Source: Peribacillus saganii
GTDB lineage: Bacteria > Bacillota > Bacilli > Bacillales > DSM-1321
DNA: 64,000 nucleotides
Direction of reading: 5' to 3'
NCBI RefSeq assembly: GCF_003429095.1
Contig: NZ_QVTE01000030.1
Span: forward strand, 62,001 to 126,000
Positions 8,176 through 16,970 of this stretch are shown here, piece after piece. Numbering within the stretch: the stretch's first letter is position 1; each line of letters opens with the position of its first letter. A program made the position numbers and the translations under genes. The notes beneath the pieces are model-generated. The model was not told where the DNA came from, did no database searches, and saw only the letters and a list, made by a program, of their open reading frames with translations.

Positions 8176-8201
8176 TAAACGTAAAAGGGGGATTATATTA
8201 G

Positions 8202-8981
8202 ATGGAATTATCGATTTTATTGGAATACGGATGGGTTTTATTGCTACTCATCGCGATTGAGGGACTTTTGGCGGCAGATAATGCGCTTGTATTGGCAATT
8301 ATGGTTAAACATCTTCCAGAAGAAGAAAGAAAAAAGGCCCTGTTCTACGGGCTTGCAGGGGCATTCGTTTTCCGTTTTGCCTCACTATTCGCAATTTCGT
8401 TCCTCGTCGATGTTTGGCAGGTTCAGGCGATAGGTGCGCTATATCTCCTATTTATTGCGTTCAACCACATATTTAGAAAAGTGATTATCAAAAAAGGTGA
8501 CGAAAAGAGCAAGGATAAAAAGGAAAAAAAGCAGTCAGGATTCTGGGCCACTGTGTTTAAAGTGGAACTTGCTGACATTGCATTTGCAGTTGACTCCATT
8601 TTGGCAGCTGTCGCGTTGGCGGTTGCACTCCCAAATACAGACCTGCCAAATATTGGCGGTCTTGATGGTGGTAAGTTCCTTGTCATTTTTGCCGGAGGGT
8701 TTATCGGACTCTTAATCATGCGATTTGCTGCTAACTACTTTGTAAAGCTACTCCATACAAGGCCAGGACTTGAAATTGCTGCGTTTATGATCGTAGGGTG
8801 GGTAGGGGTAAAGCTCTCCGTCTACACACTTTCACACCCAGAACTGGCTGTATTGCCTGAAGGATTCGCCAGCTCTTTCGGATGGAAAGCGACATTCTAT
8901 ACGGTACTCATCTTGATCGCTTTAGGCGGCTGGTTTTTATCAAAGGAGAAGAAAGATGAGCTTACCTCGGCAGAGGGATAA
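8202..8981 (+). CDS. TerC family integral membrane protein (YkoY/MeeY type)
   Basis: A 259-residue polytopic membrane protein with TerC hallmarks: EGLLAADNALVLAIMVKHLP in the first helices and VKVELADIAFAVDSILAAVAL in the middle, both with the acidic residues in membrane segments that bind metal in this family. A Lys-rich cytoplasmic loop (residues about 100-112) separates the halves. In B. subtilis the riboswitch-controlled ykoY product helps load Mn onto secreted proteins, and TerC proteins are linked to Mn export. Being fourth behind a Mn riboswitch fits that role. Good AAAGGGGG ribosome-binding site. Confidence 0.88.
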   Translation: MELSILLEYGWVLLLLIAIEGLLAADNALVLAIMVKHLPEEERKKALFYGLAGAFVFRFASLFAISFLVDVWQVQAIGALYLLFIAFNHIFRKVIIKKGDEKSKDKKEKKQSGFWATVFKVELADIAFAVDSILAAVALAVALPNTDLPNIGGLDGGKFLVIFAGGFIGLLIMRFAANYFVKLLHTRPGLEIAAFMIVGWVGVKLSVYTLSHPELAVLPEGFASSFGWKATFYTVLILIALGGWFLSKEKKDELTSAEG

Positions 8982-9160
8982 TCGGTAATCAATGTAGCAA
9001 AAGCTGCTCTCTTCAAAGGGGGCATCTATTTTCAGGTTTACTAAACACAAAGACAGGTTAAAGGCAAGAGAGTGCTAAAACACCTGCTGAATATAAGTTA
9101 CCACTTGTTGTTACAATGATAAGACATAGTTAATATTTGTTCCCTGGAGGTTGGACTTTT

Positions 9161-10474
9161 TTGACAGCTGAATTATTGGTGCTTTTAGTACTGATTTTGT
9201 TAAATGCATTTTTTGCGGCATCTGAGATGGCTTTAGTTTCATTAAATGATAATAAAATTAAGATGATGGCTGATCGTGGAGATAAGAAGGCATTGATGCT
9301 TCAAAACCTTCTGTCCGAACCAAGCAGGTTCCTTGCTACAATTCAAATCGGAATCACCCTTGCCGGATTCCTGGCTAGCGCATTCGCGGCCGGCAGCTTT
9401 GCAGGCAGCTTGGCAGCAGCTCTTTATAAGCTGGGTGTCCCTATTTCACAAGAACTGCTTGAAACAATTTCAGTTGTAGTCATTACCCTGGTATTATCAT
9501 ATTTTACTTTGGTATTAGGCGAGCTTGTCCCAAAGCGGCTTGCCCTGCAAAAAGCAGAAGCCATTTCCATGATGGTTGTAACGCCTTTAACAGTACTTTC
9601 AAAGATAACGGCACCCTTTGTCAGACTACTTACGATGTCAACGAACCTGATTGTCCGCTTATTCGGTGTCGATCCGAACGCCGAGGATGAACACGTGACA
9701 GAAGAAGAGATCCGAATGATGGTGGATGTCGGCAAGGAAAAGGGCACCATCCAGGCATCCGAAAAGATTATGATTAATAATATCTTTGAATTCGATAATA
9801 AAACAGTATCAGATATAATGACACACCGGACCAACATTATCGCGATTCCAATTGAGTACGGATTAAAAGAAACTGTCCGTATTATAAATACTGAAAAATA
9901 CACGAGATTCCCGGTATATGAAAACAACATCGATAATATCATCGGTATACTCCATGCGAAGGATTTAATTCAGTTTTTGGAAATTGGTGATCACACATCC
10001 TTCAGTTTAAAGCAAATGATCAGGGAACCGTTGTATGTGCTTGAAACTAAAAGAAACGATCATTTGTTTAGAGAGATGCAAAAGAGAAATGTTCACATGG
10101 CAATCGCTGTGGATGAATATGGCGGTACGGATGGAATTGTTACAATTGAAGACCTGCTTGAAGAAATTGTCGGCAATATCTTTGACGAGTATGATGAACC
10201 GGCATTAGAATCCCAACAAATAAAAAAGATCGATCAAAACACATTCTTAATTTCCGGAATGTCAAATCTATATGACGTTGAGAAAACTTTAAAACGGGTA
10301 TTGCCTACTCAAGAATATGACACATTAAGCGGTTTTGTTATAGGTCAGCTGGGCTATATACCAGGTTCAGATGAACACGTATCCATTGAATATAATGATA
10401 TGCTGTTTATAGTAGAAGAAATGAATGATAAGCGGATTATGAAGATTAAGGTGCAAGTGAAGGACAAAGATTAA
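9161..10474 (+). CDS. CNNM/CorC-type transporter (hemolysin family, DUF21 + CBS pair + CorC_HlyC)
   Basis: A 437-residue protein. Residues about 1-190 form the DUF21/CNNM membrane domain (MTAELLVLLVLILLNAFFAA, ASEMALVSLNDNK). A CBS pair follows (DIMTHRTNIIAI ... IREPLYVLETKRNDHLF), then DEYGGTDGIVTIEDLLEEIVG and a C-terminal CorC_HlyC domain. Bacillus members (e.g. MpfA) export Mg2+; CNNM relatives handle divalent cations. The start is TTG 9161 with GGAGG 10 bases upstream. A gap of about 180 bases from terC suggests a separate transcript, but its place beside a Mn operon groups metal functions. Confidence 0.85.
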   Translation: MTAELLVLLVLILLNAFFAASEMALVSLNDNKIKMMADRGDKKALMLQNLLSEPSRFLATIQIGITLAGFLASAFAAGSFAGSLAAALYKLGVPISQELLETISVVVITLVLSYFTLVLGELVPKRLALQKAEAISMMVVTPLTVLSKITAPFVRLLTMSTNLIVRLFGVDPNAEDEHVTEEEIRMMVDVGKEKGTIQASEKIMINNIFEFDNKTVSDIMTHRTNIIAIPIEYGLKETVRIINTEKYTRFPVYENNIDNIIGILHAKDLIQFLEIGDHTSFSLKQMIREPLYVLETKRNDHLFREMQKRNVHMAIAVDEYGGTDGIVTIEDLLEEIVGNIFDEYDEPALESQQIKKIDQNTFLISGMSNLYDVEKTLKRVLPTQEYDTLSGFVIGQLGYIPGSDEHVSIEYNDMLFIVEEMNDKRIMKIKVQVKDKD

Positions 10475-10482
10475 ACGAAAGT

Positions 10483-10523
10483 AAAAAGCTCATTCAGTGT
10501 TCATACCTGGATGAGCTTTTTTT
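10483..10523 (+). terminator. Terminator after the CNNM gene
   Basis: AAAAGCTCATTCAG pairs with CTGGATGAGCTTTT and is followed by TTTTT. Confidence 0.85.
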
Positions 10524-10557
10524 CTGGTGGTGTTTCTGCATATAAGAAAAAATTTAA

Positions 10558-10615
10558 TGGTTCGGGCAAATAAACGAACCAAGGATATCAGTTATGTAAA
10601 GAAAGATGGTATAAT
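10558..10615 (+). promoter_or_regulatory. Inverted repeat and extended -10 promoter ahead of the permease
   Basis: TGGTTCG (10558-10564) and CGAACCA (10575-10581) are arms of an inverted repeat with a 10-bp spacer. The sequence TGGTATAAT (TATAAT at 10610-10615) is an extended -10 without a good -35. The CGAAC core recalls PurR half-sites, but the arm orientation is opposite to the classical B. subtilis PurBox pair, so the regulator is unassigned. Confidence 0.4.
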
Positions 10616-10685
10616 TATGAAATTAATCTTGAAAAAACAATATTCTTAAATGTCAGGAAATTTTTAGAAGAAATGTGGTGTTTTC

Positions 10686-11981
10686 ATGAAAAACTGGTTT
10701 TCCTCTTTGACCATTTTTTCTTCCATTCAGTGGCTTTTCTTTATTTTTGCGAACACTGTGGTAGTGCCGATTTCCATTGCTTCAGCTTTTGAACTGCCCC
10801 CTGAAACGTTTGAAATGATGCTTAGAATATCCCTTACTGTTACGGGGATCGTTTGTATATTTCAAGGATTGCTGGGCCATCGGCTGCCTGTGATGGAGGG
10901 CCATTCCGGGGTATTATGGGGGGTTATTCTAAACCTTGCACTGTCAGCTCCAGCTATGGGGATGAGTTTACCTGCTGTCGGGGGAGGGATTGCTACAGGC
11001 GTATTGTTAGCATGTCTTTTCACTCTGCTTCTTGCTGCCTTCAATGGAATAGCGCTCCTTCGTGCTTTATTCAGTCCGATGGTCATGTCGGTCTATCTTT
11101 TTTTGCTTACCTTCCAGCTTATATTTATATTTTTTAAAGGTATGCTTAAAGTTAATGAATCCGGAACGCTGGATACGGCCATTAGCCTGTATTCCATTGC
11201 GATCGTAATATTTGTCATAGCATTGAAAGTTAAAGGGAATAAAACAATAAGCAACTTTTCGATATTAATTGGCTTAATAGTTGGCTGGCTTGGGTTTTCA
11301 CTGCTGTTTCCCCATGAACAGGCACAAACCGTTAAATCATCAATTTCTTTTGTGATGTTCCCATTGGGAAAACCCAATTTGGAAATTGGAATTATTACAG
11401 TGACTTTTTTTGCGGTAGTCATCAATCTAAGTAACACAATTACGTCTATTCTGGCAGGAGCAGAGCTGCTTCAAGAGAAACCAACAAATAAGCAATTCAG
11501 ATATTCTTTCGCCATTACATCCATTTTTACGGCTATGGGAACAGGATTTGGGCTAGTCCCATACACTCCATTCACTTCTTCTATTGGTTTCTTGCAAAGC
11601 ACCAGGATTTTCGAAAGACTGCCATTCCTCCTCGGAGGCGGACTGCTAACGCTAATTGGCTTAGTGCCAGTTTTCGGCTCTTTTTTGGTAACCATGCCGA
11701 TAACGGTAGGTAATGCCGTTTTATTTGTAGCTTACCTGCAGCTGTTTGGAACGTCTTTTAGCAGTCTGAATGGGTACACATTCAATTCAAATACCATCTT
11801 TAGGCTTGCAGTGCCTGTTCTAGCAGGAGTCTGTCTAATGAATTCTTCTCCAGCCATGTTCACAGAGCTTCCCGTTGTAATCCAGCCGATCATTTCAAAT
11901 GGGCTTATCATCGGTGTGGTGATTTCTATTTTATTGGAGCGGTTCGTACGCTGGCATGCTTATGAAATTGAGAATATATAA
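10686..11981 (+). CDS. NCS2-family purine/uracil permease (YwdJ-like)
   Basis: A 431-residue protein with about 12 hydrophobic segments. Family features include QWLFFIFANTVVVPISIASA in TM1, GLLGHRLPVMEGHSGVLWG in TM3 and the late VPYTPFTSSIGFLQSTRI loop, which corresponds to the substrate-binding helices of nucleobase:cation symporter-2 proteins. It looks closest to B. subtilis YwdJ among the ones I remember, and is diverged from PbuX and PyrP. Likely a nucleobase importer in the cytoplasmic membrane. Promoter with an inverted repeat lies upstream; no purine riboswitch is seen. Confidence 0.75.
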   Translation: MKNWFSSLTIFSSIQWLFFIFANTVVVPISIASAFELPPETFEMMLRISLTVTGIVCIFQGLLGHRLPVMEGHSGVLWGVILNLALSAPAMGMSLPAVGGGIATGVLLACLFTLLLAAFNGIALLRALFSPMVMSVYLFLLTFQLIFIFFKGMLKVNESGTLDTAISLYSIAIVIFVIALKVKGNKTISNFSILIGLIVGWLGFSLLFPHEQAQTVKSSISFVMFPLGKPNLEIGIITVTFFAVVINLSNTITSILAGAELLQEKPTNKQFRYSFAITSIFTAMGTGFGLVPYTPFTSSIGFLQSTRIFERLPFLLGGGLLTLIGLVPVFGSFLVTMPITVGNAVLFVAYLQLFGTSFSSLNGYTFNSNTIFRLAVPVLAGVCLMNSSPAMFTELPVVIQPIISNGLIIGVVISILLERFVRWHAYEIENI

Positions 11982-12659
11982 ACCTTTTAAGTCCAGGATG
12001 ACTTGTTGCATACATTGTTACAGGTCAGCCGTTTTTTGGTTAGGTAAGATTTATTTGGCATGATAATAGGATTAGCGTGGCTTTTGGGTAGATTATTCAT
12101 CAAATTGGATAGATTTTTGTTAAAATCGGATAGGTTATTTTTGAAAGTGATTAAAGTAAACTGTGAGGAAACATAAACCCCAGTCTATTTGCTTCTGTAC
12201 ATAATAAATTGCACAGAGATATGGCATCAGGGTTATATGCTGCATCCCTTTTAATCAGCTTGAATCAATAGTGACTCAAACAAAAGGCTTAAAATGCACG
12301 ATATGTACAACGCTTATTACAAAAAGCCATCCCATGATTTGGCTATTTGAACTCAATTCCATGGAATGGCAAAAGTATAAGAGGAATGTCTATTCTTAGT
12401 CCAAATTGTCAGAGCGGAAATGTAATAAACCATGCAAAATGGTTCTGCAACCGGCTATATCGCCTAAAGCGCTTTTCATCCGTTTTGCCTCTGCTTTAAT
12501 GCTCTTGCTTTGCCACTCCCATTTTTATAAGGGTCAATCCATGTAATTTCTTTACATTTAGCTATTAAAGGAATATTTTTTCTTTATAACAAAGAAGCAA
12601 TTTTTAATATGGAAGGTAAATCCATTATATATTACTGCTCTAGCTTGGCTGTTTGCTTA
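11982..12659. other. Gene-poor stretch with a 21-bp tandem repeat and a possible gene fossil
   Basis: No convincing gene. At 12086-12148 there are three exact-period 21-bp units, each starting GGRTAG and ending in an A/T-rich tail. On the minus strand at 12396-12524 a short frame reads SKSIKAEAKRMKSALGDIAG then CRTILHGLLHFRSDNLD before a stop. It begins after an in-frame stop; a 27-residue start at ATG 12479 has a weak AGAGG upstream. This could be a micro-gene or the tail of a decayed gene. Confidence 0.4.
12086..12148. repeat. Three 21-bp imperfect tandem units
   Basis: Units at 12086-12106, 12107-12127 and 12128-12148 begin GGGTAGATT, GGATAGATT and GGATAGGTT and share T- and A-rich second halves. 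Non-coding, between the permease and the SDR gene. Confidence 0.6.
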
Positions 12660-13832
12660 TTAAGAATGCGTCGATTCCCCACCATCTACATGAAGGACTT
12701 GGCCGGTCACAAAACGAGAATCATCGGAAGCCAGATAAACATAGGTTGGCGCCAGTTCAAATGGATGAGCCACACGCTGCATTGGATTAAAAGCTCCGTA
12801 AACGGCAACTGTGTCTGATGAGAAACTAGCGGCGATCAAAGGAGTCCAAATCCGGCCAGGTGCAACGGCATTTACCCTGATGCCTTTATCTACTACGTTT
12901 TTCGCCAATGCACGTGTAAAGCCAACATTGGCACCTTTTGTAGCAGTGTAGTCAATCATTTGTTTTTCTCCGACATAGGTTACTACAGATGAAGTTTGGA
13001 TGATGGAACTTCCGGGTTTCATATAGGGAAGTGCGGCTCTCGTTGTGTAAAAATGTGAGTAAATGTTTACTTTAAAGGTGTCATCAAATTGCTCGTCAGT
13101 AATATCAAGTAAGCTCTTTTGCTGGAATTGGATACCTACATGGTTACAGAGAATATCCAGGCATCCAAACATTCTTATTGTTTCCTCTACAATGGCGATG
13201 CACTGTCCTTTATCCCGCAAATCACCCGGCAATAACAAACAGCGTTGACCTAGCTGTTCGACTCTCATTCTTGTGCGGTTTGCATCCTCATGTTCATTTA
13301 AATAAGCAATAGCTACGTCGGCACCTTCCTTGGCGAAAGCAATCGCTACGGCCGCGCCAATTCCGCTGTCACCGCCTGTAATGAGCGCAATCTTTCCTTT
13401 TAGTTTCCCGCTTCCTCGATAATTTGGATTTTCAATAATCGGCCGGGGAACCATTAACCCTTCAACCCCCGGATGAAAGAGCTGACGCTGTTCTGGTAAA
13501 TTTATTGGGATTTCCTCATATCGGACTATTCGCCCATAGTTAGGGTACATCGGGTATGGATGTTCAACTTTGTTCGCATCAAACATTTGTTGCAGCTGTT
13601 GAATCTGTTGCAGTTTCATTTGATCCAGCTGCCCCATCTGCATTCCGTTATCATGCTGATATTGGTTCATTTGGTACGGGGGGATCTGATACTGGGGCAT
13701 CTGATATTTCGGCATTTCACTCGCTTGTTGATAATCGTAGCTATACTGCTGGTTCATCATTTGGTCCATTGAGTCCATCTTTTGATATTCATCGTTTTCA
13801 GGAATTTCACGATTTTCTTTTTCTCGGTTCAT
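12660..13832 (-). CDS. SDR-family oxidoreductase with a Gln/Tyr/Met-rich N-terminal extension
   Basis: A 390-residue protein. Residues about 130-388 are a classical short-chain dehydrogenase: TGGDSGIG (152-159) for the dinucleotide, Asn in LCNHVG (N230), catalytic Ser in TSSVV, and YTATK (Y295, K299); the end [11 protein letters not shown] is typical. Usual SDRs of this group are 250-290 residues, with a short lead-in; here the first about 110 residues are low complexity, with [17 protein letters not shown] and a Gln-rich [12 protein letters not shown]-like run. Such tails recall spore-coat proteins. AGGAGG lies before the ATG. Substrate unknown; surface or coat location is only an inference. 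Confidence 0.85.
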   Translation of the reverse strand: MNREKENREIPENDEYQKMDSMDQMMNQQYSYDYQQASEMPKYQMPQYQIPPYQMNQYQHDNGMQMGQLDQMKLQQIQQLQQMFDANKVEHPYPMYPNYGRIVRYEEIPINLPEQRQLFHPGVEGLMVPRPIIENPNYRGSGKLKGKIALITGGDSGIGAAVAIAFAKEGADVAIAYLNEHEDANRTRMRVEQLGQRCLLLPGDLRDKGQCIAIVEETIRMFGCLDILCNHVGIQFQQKSLLDITDEQFDDTFKVNIYSHFYTTRAALPYMKPGSSIIQTSSVVTYVGEKQMIDYTATKGANVGFTRALAKNVVDKGIRVNAVAPGRIWTPLIAASFSSDTVAVYGAFNPMQRVAHPFELAPTYVYLASDDSRFVTGQVLHVDGGESTHS

Positions 13833-14054
13833 TGGAATCCTCCTGGGTTATAAACGTTCTGTTTACCGTATGTGGCAATAGAAATTGAAGTGCATGTTCC
13901 TAAATAAAGTAAAATGCCAAAAATCCCAAACAGAGAAAGTTATTCGCGAAGGAACCTGTACCTCCTGTTAATAGGCAGGGTAGTACTGGCTCCACATTGA
14001 AAGGGATTGAATAAGGTAACACGTAAGAATTAATGACTAGAGGGGGCTAAAGCT

Positions 14055-14219
14055 TTGCAATTTGAATTTAATCCAGAAGTAAGACTTTTGCTGGTGAACC
14101 ACTCAGACGCCAAGGTAACGATGGTATATGACGCTCATTCCTGGCCAATGTCTGAAATTGGCTGGAGACCGCCATTTTACACCAACCCGCGTTATGGTTT
14201 TAACTATCCGGTCATTTGA
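14055..14219 (+). CDS. Small hypothetical protein (54 aa), TTG start
   Basis: TTG start, 8 bases after AGGGGG (14041-14046). The product reads MQFEFNPEVRLLLVNHSDAK, then VTMVYDAHSWPMSEIGW and RPPFYTNPRYGFNYPVI. The non-biased composition, aromatic-rich C-terminus and good ribosome-binding site argue for a real gene. No family recognised, no signal peptide or membrane helix. Confidence 0.6.
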   Translation: MQFEFNPEVRLLLVNHSDAKVTMVYDAHSWPMSEIGWRPPFYTNPRYGFNYPVI

Positions 14220-14255
14220 ATTTTTTAGCAGATACATCATAACAATAGGTAAATA

Positions 14256-14300
14256 AAAAGCCTGTATTTTTGATCCAGCAGTGATCATTGATACAGGCAT
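14256..14300. terminator. Hairpin, T-run on the minus strand
   Basis: GCCTGTAT and ATACAGGC form an 8-bp stem with a long loop. The T-run (CTTTTTATTT) is on the minus strand side. It follows the 54-aa gene on the plus strand, so its polarity is odd; it may be weakly bidirectional. Confidence 0.4.
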
Positions 14301-14430
14301 TAATAATGTTCATGCAACCCTTAAAGCAAGTTAAAGGAAAGTAAAGGAAATTCTCTAAAAACTGGCATGGAAAAAACGCTACTATTAAGATTGTGCTTAA
14401 TGGTTACATTATCTTCAGGAGGTGAGGATA

Positions 14431-14613
14431 ATGAATCAAAAGCGAAATGGTTCAGAACAAGATATTCATGTAGGGCTGGGAGGCATGGGACTGTATGGCA
14501 CCACTTCCAACGAGGAAATCGCTGGGTATCAGGCGACCGGTGATATTGAAAATACCGGAAAGCTGGATAATTTAAAAAAAGAAAGAAGGTCACCGGGTGC
14601 CATGCCTCGTTAA
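14431..14613 (+). CDS. Small hydrophilic hypothetical protein (60 aa)
   Basis: ATG 14431 follows AGGAGGTGAGG. The product is Gly-rich at the start (DIHVGLGGMGLYGTTSNEE) and basic at the end (LKKERRSPGAMPR). No recognised family. An in-frame upstream ATG at 14422 lies inside the ribosome-binding site and is not preferred. Confidence 0.6.
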   Translation: MNQKRNGSEQDIHVGLGGMGLYGTTSNEEIAGYQATGDIENTGKLDNLKKERRSPGAMPR

Positions 14614-14727
14614 AGGGGCAATACCAGCGTGATTAATATGGAACTTGCGGTTGACATTGTCTAATCCCGTGCACAATTCAACGTGAGAATATTAAGATAA
14701 GGAAAAGGCAGCCAAATACGGATGCCT

Positions 14728-14895
14728 TTATTCTGGTTGACTTTCAGAGCTTCTTCCACTTACAGCTTCACGAGTTCGCCGGTCATTCTCTAAACCAGCG
14801 CTGCTATACGCATTATCACTTTCTAAAGTTCCTTTTACTGCGGGTTCCTCGTTATCAACGGTCAATTTTCTACTTTTGTCCTTATCTTTCGCCAT
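14728..14895 (-). CDS. Small hydrophilic hypothetical protein (55 aa)
   Basis: ATG at 14895 on the minus strand with AGGAGG just upstream. The product starts MAKDKDKSRKLTVDNEE and ends GRSSESQPE; fully hydrophilic, no Cys. A GGCATCC/GGCTGCC imperfect hairpin with TTTT lies right after the stop (14703-14727). Convergent with the 60-aa gene. Family not recognised. Confidence 0.6.
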   Translation of the reverse strand: MAKDKDKSRKLTVDNEEPAVKGTLESDNAYSSAGLENDRRTREAVSGRSSESQPE

Positions 14896-15026
14896 TAAGA
14901 ATGCCTCCTTCTAATATCTTATTATATTCTTCCAATCATGGTAGTCCTATACTCTCAGCCTTTCCTTGTATATGAAATATCTATCAGTCGCATAATAAAA
15001 CCACATCAATATAAGGGGGAAGCTGC

Positions 15027-15191
15027 ATGAGTAAACGCAATGGAAACGATTCTAACGCCGCACCTGATATCAAGGGTGGCCAAAAAGTAGTGAAAACATC
15101 TCCTGAACTTGCTGGATTGGATGACCGGACATCATTGGAAAGCAATCGTTCAGGCAACGACTTAATGGGCGGCACATCCGAAAGAATCTGA
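15027..15191 (+). CDS. Small hydrophilic hypothetical protein (54 aa)
   Basis: ATG 15027 follows AAGGGGGAAGC. The product begins MSKRNGNDSNAAPDIKGGQK and ends SGNDLMGGTSERI. Composition resembles the neighbouring tiny genes at 14431 and 14728. No membrane segment, Cys or known motif. Confidence 0.6.
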   Translation: MSKRNGNDSNAAPDIKGGQKVVKTSPELAGLDDRTSLESNRSGNDLMGGTSERI

Positions 15192-15564
15192 TAAGACCGT
15201 TTCATTTTGTGTTTTACCCGATTGCAGGACTAAAATGAAGTTCTGTATTCGGGTCTTCTGTGTTCTAAAAGAAATGGGTATAGTAAATAAACCTGCTGGG
15301 ACTATTAAATGGGAAACCGCTATCTCTATATTAAAGATGTACTCAGAGGTAATAGATATTTTAAAAAAATTACTCAAGAAGGGATTTTAGGGAGGACGCT
15401 GCATCAGATATGATGATATCAATATCAGGGGTCCCGATAAAGGAGTCTACTGAAAATAAGGGAGAGAATGAGAAGGAATGAAATCTGCTGCTCTACTAAA
15501 AAGGGCATATCTTATGAAATAATTCATAAACTATTTTAAGAATCTTTTAAAATAGGGGGATATT

Positions 15565-16086
15565 ATGATAGGTAAAAATAGGTTATTTCTTATAATTTCA
15601 ATATTACTAATGCTATTATCGGGCTGTAATAATGGAAAAGCTTCCGCTGAAAGAGGGGAGAAGAAGGGAGATAAGGTTTATTTTCAAATAAATGAAACCC
15701 AATTAACAAATAATGAAAAGAACATGTTGGAAAAAGTGAAACAAAGGATCAAATTAGCGAACCAAATCACCAAAGAGTCAGACACTATTATTAGAGAAGC
15801 CCAAAGTACAGATGATCTAGAAGGAGCATTGGATATTATGGCTATTTCCAAAGATGAAGTGAATAAACTTCTCTTGGAATTCCAAAGTGATTCCCAAATG
15901 AATAATGGTGATTTATTAGATCTGCAAAAAAAAGCAAAAAAATCTCTTGAAAAATACACTGAAGGAATCAAACTGCAAGAAGAAGGAATTAATGATGGTG
16001 ATGGCATGAAAAATCAAAAGGGATTTGTTTTATCAGAAGAAGCGAAAAAAGAGATAGAAGATCTTAGTTCATTATTTAAGGATTGA
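15565..16086 (+). CDS. Putative lipoprotein
   Basis: A 173-residue protein with a lipoprotein signal: hydrophobic core then LLSGC, lipid-modified Cys at residue 21. The mature part is highly charged and mostly helical (NNEKNMLEKVKQRIKLANQI, DLLDLQKKAKKSLEKYTEG), suggesting a helical bundle or coiled coil on the outer face of the membrane. GGGGG ribosome-binding site. I do not recognise the family. A long hairpin at 16271 may end its transcript. Confidence 0.75.
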   Translation: MIGKNRLFLIISILLMLLSGCNNGKASAERGEKKGDKVYFQINETQLTNNEKNMLEKVKQRIKLANQITKESDTIIREAQSTDDLEGALDIMAISKDEVNKLLLEFQSDSQMNNGDLLDLQKKAKKSLEKYTEGIKLQEEGINDGDGMKNQKGFVLSEEAKKEIEDLSSLFKD

Positions 16087-16270
16087 TTGTGCATATGCAG
16101 GGATAAGAGTGCCAGCGGTATGCAGTTTTCATACAAAATCCTGCTCATAACTCGGGGAAACGAGTCGAAAGCAAGAGAAAGCATTTTGGTTTAGCGTTAT
16201 GACAAACCCGAATACGGGAATTGAGAATTTGATTTATACTTTCGGATTGTTAATTGATGATAAGCGGATT

Positions 16271-16320
16271 AAGCATAGAAGAAAGCAGAGGGATATGTGC
16301 TTTCTCTATGCTATTTTTAT
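16271..16320 (+). terminator. Long hairpin terminator between convergent genes
   Basis: AGCATAGAAGAAAGCA pairs with TGCTTTCTCTATGCT with one bulge, followed by ATTTTTATT. Lies between the lipoprotein gene (plus) and the flavoprotein gene (minus). Confidence 0.75.
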
Positions 16321-16325
16321 TGGGC

Positions 16326-16862
16326 TTATAGGTCTGTTTTAACAGACCGGCCAGTATAAAATTTCATACCTTCATTCATCGGGTTTTCCTTTGCTGAGAT
16401 ATTCTGAGGCACCAGCTTGATCACTAGAGTTTTGCTGCCAAGCGAAGAACGGTATTTCTCAACATGACTTTTTGAAAGCGGCGTATCATAATACCCTGGT
16501 ACATACTTATTTAGCATGAGCTGCATAACTTTAGTCGCTTCAGTTAGATCTGTTACAAATTGTATTTTCCCGGAAACCATGGCACTCATGTAAGAAGTGT
16601 CGGTTTTCGCAGGTACTGGGTTTGCAAGGGTCCCGAAGTTTTCACATACTACTAAACTTGCATTTACATTCTGTTTCATTATTTCAATCTTCCTGCCTTC
16701 GCTTGCTCCGTGAAAGAAGGCTGCACCATTATGCCAAATGAAATTCATTGGTACGACATATGGAATTTGGCCTTCTGCCAGTCCTAAGAAACCTGTTTGG
16801 GCGTTTATTAGAAAAGATTCAATTTTTTCTTGGTCATTGCAGGCTAATGCTTCTTGTCTCAT
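16326..16862 (-). CDS. Pyridoxamine 5'-phosphate oxidase-like flavoprotein (NimA/split-barrel family)
   Basis: A 178-residue protein with the FMN split-barrel layout: FLGLAEGQIPYVVPMNFIWH, then AAFFHGASEGRKIEIMKQN, which contains the FMN-phosphate contacts of this family, and VSGKIQFVTDLTEATKVMQ. Relatives bind FMN or F420/heme and include nitroimidazole-resistance-like proteins. It is transcribed divergently from a MocR-type PLP-binding regulator (16971), a common pairing that suggests control linked to B6 vitamers. GGGAGG precedes the ATG. Exact reaction unknown. Confidence 0.8.
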   Translation of the reverse strand: MRQEALACNDQEKIESFLINAQTGFLGLAEGQIPYVVPMNFIWHNGAAFFHGASEGRKIEIMKQNVNASLVVCENFGTLANPVPAKTDTSYMSAMVSGKIQFVTDLTEATKVMQLMLNKYVPGYYDTPLSKSHVEKYRSSLGSKTLVIKLVPQNISAKENPMNEGMKFYTGRSVKTDL

Positions 16863-16970
16863 TTATTAATCCTCCCAGGTGTTGTGGTAAAATAATCTTA
16901 TTCTTTTTCTGTACTGCTAAAAAGAGACAGTTCAAGGATATTTAACCTGGTCAGAATAGAGGTGTTCGCG

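Noticed and set aside
9424-9942. 172-codon ORF on the minus strand
   Set aside because: Shadow frame inside the CNNM/CorC gene; no ribosome-binding site or recognised domains.
15277-15393. 38-codon frame starting MGIVNKPAGTIKWETAISIL
   Set aside because: No clear ribosome-binding site and no recognised family; could be a fragment but not enough support for a feature.
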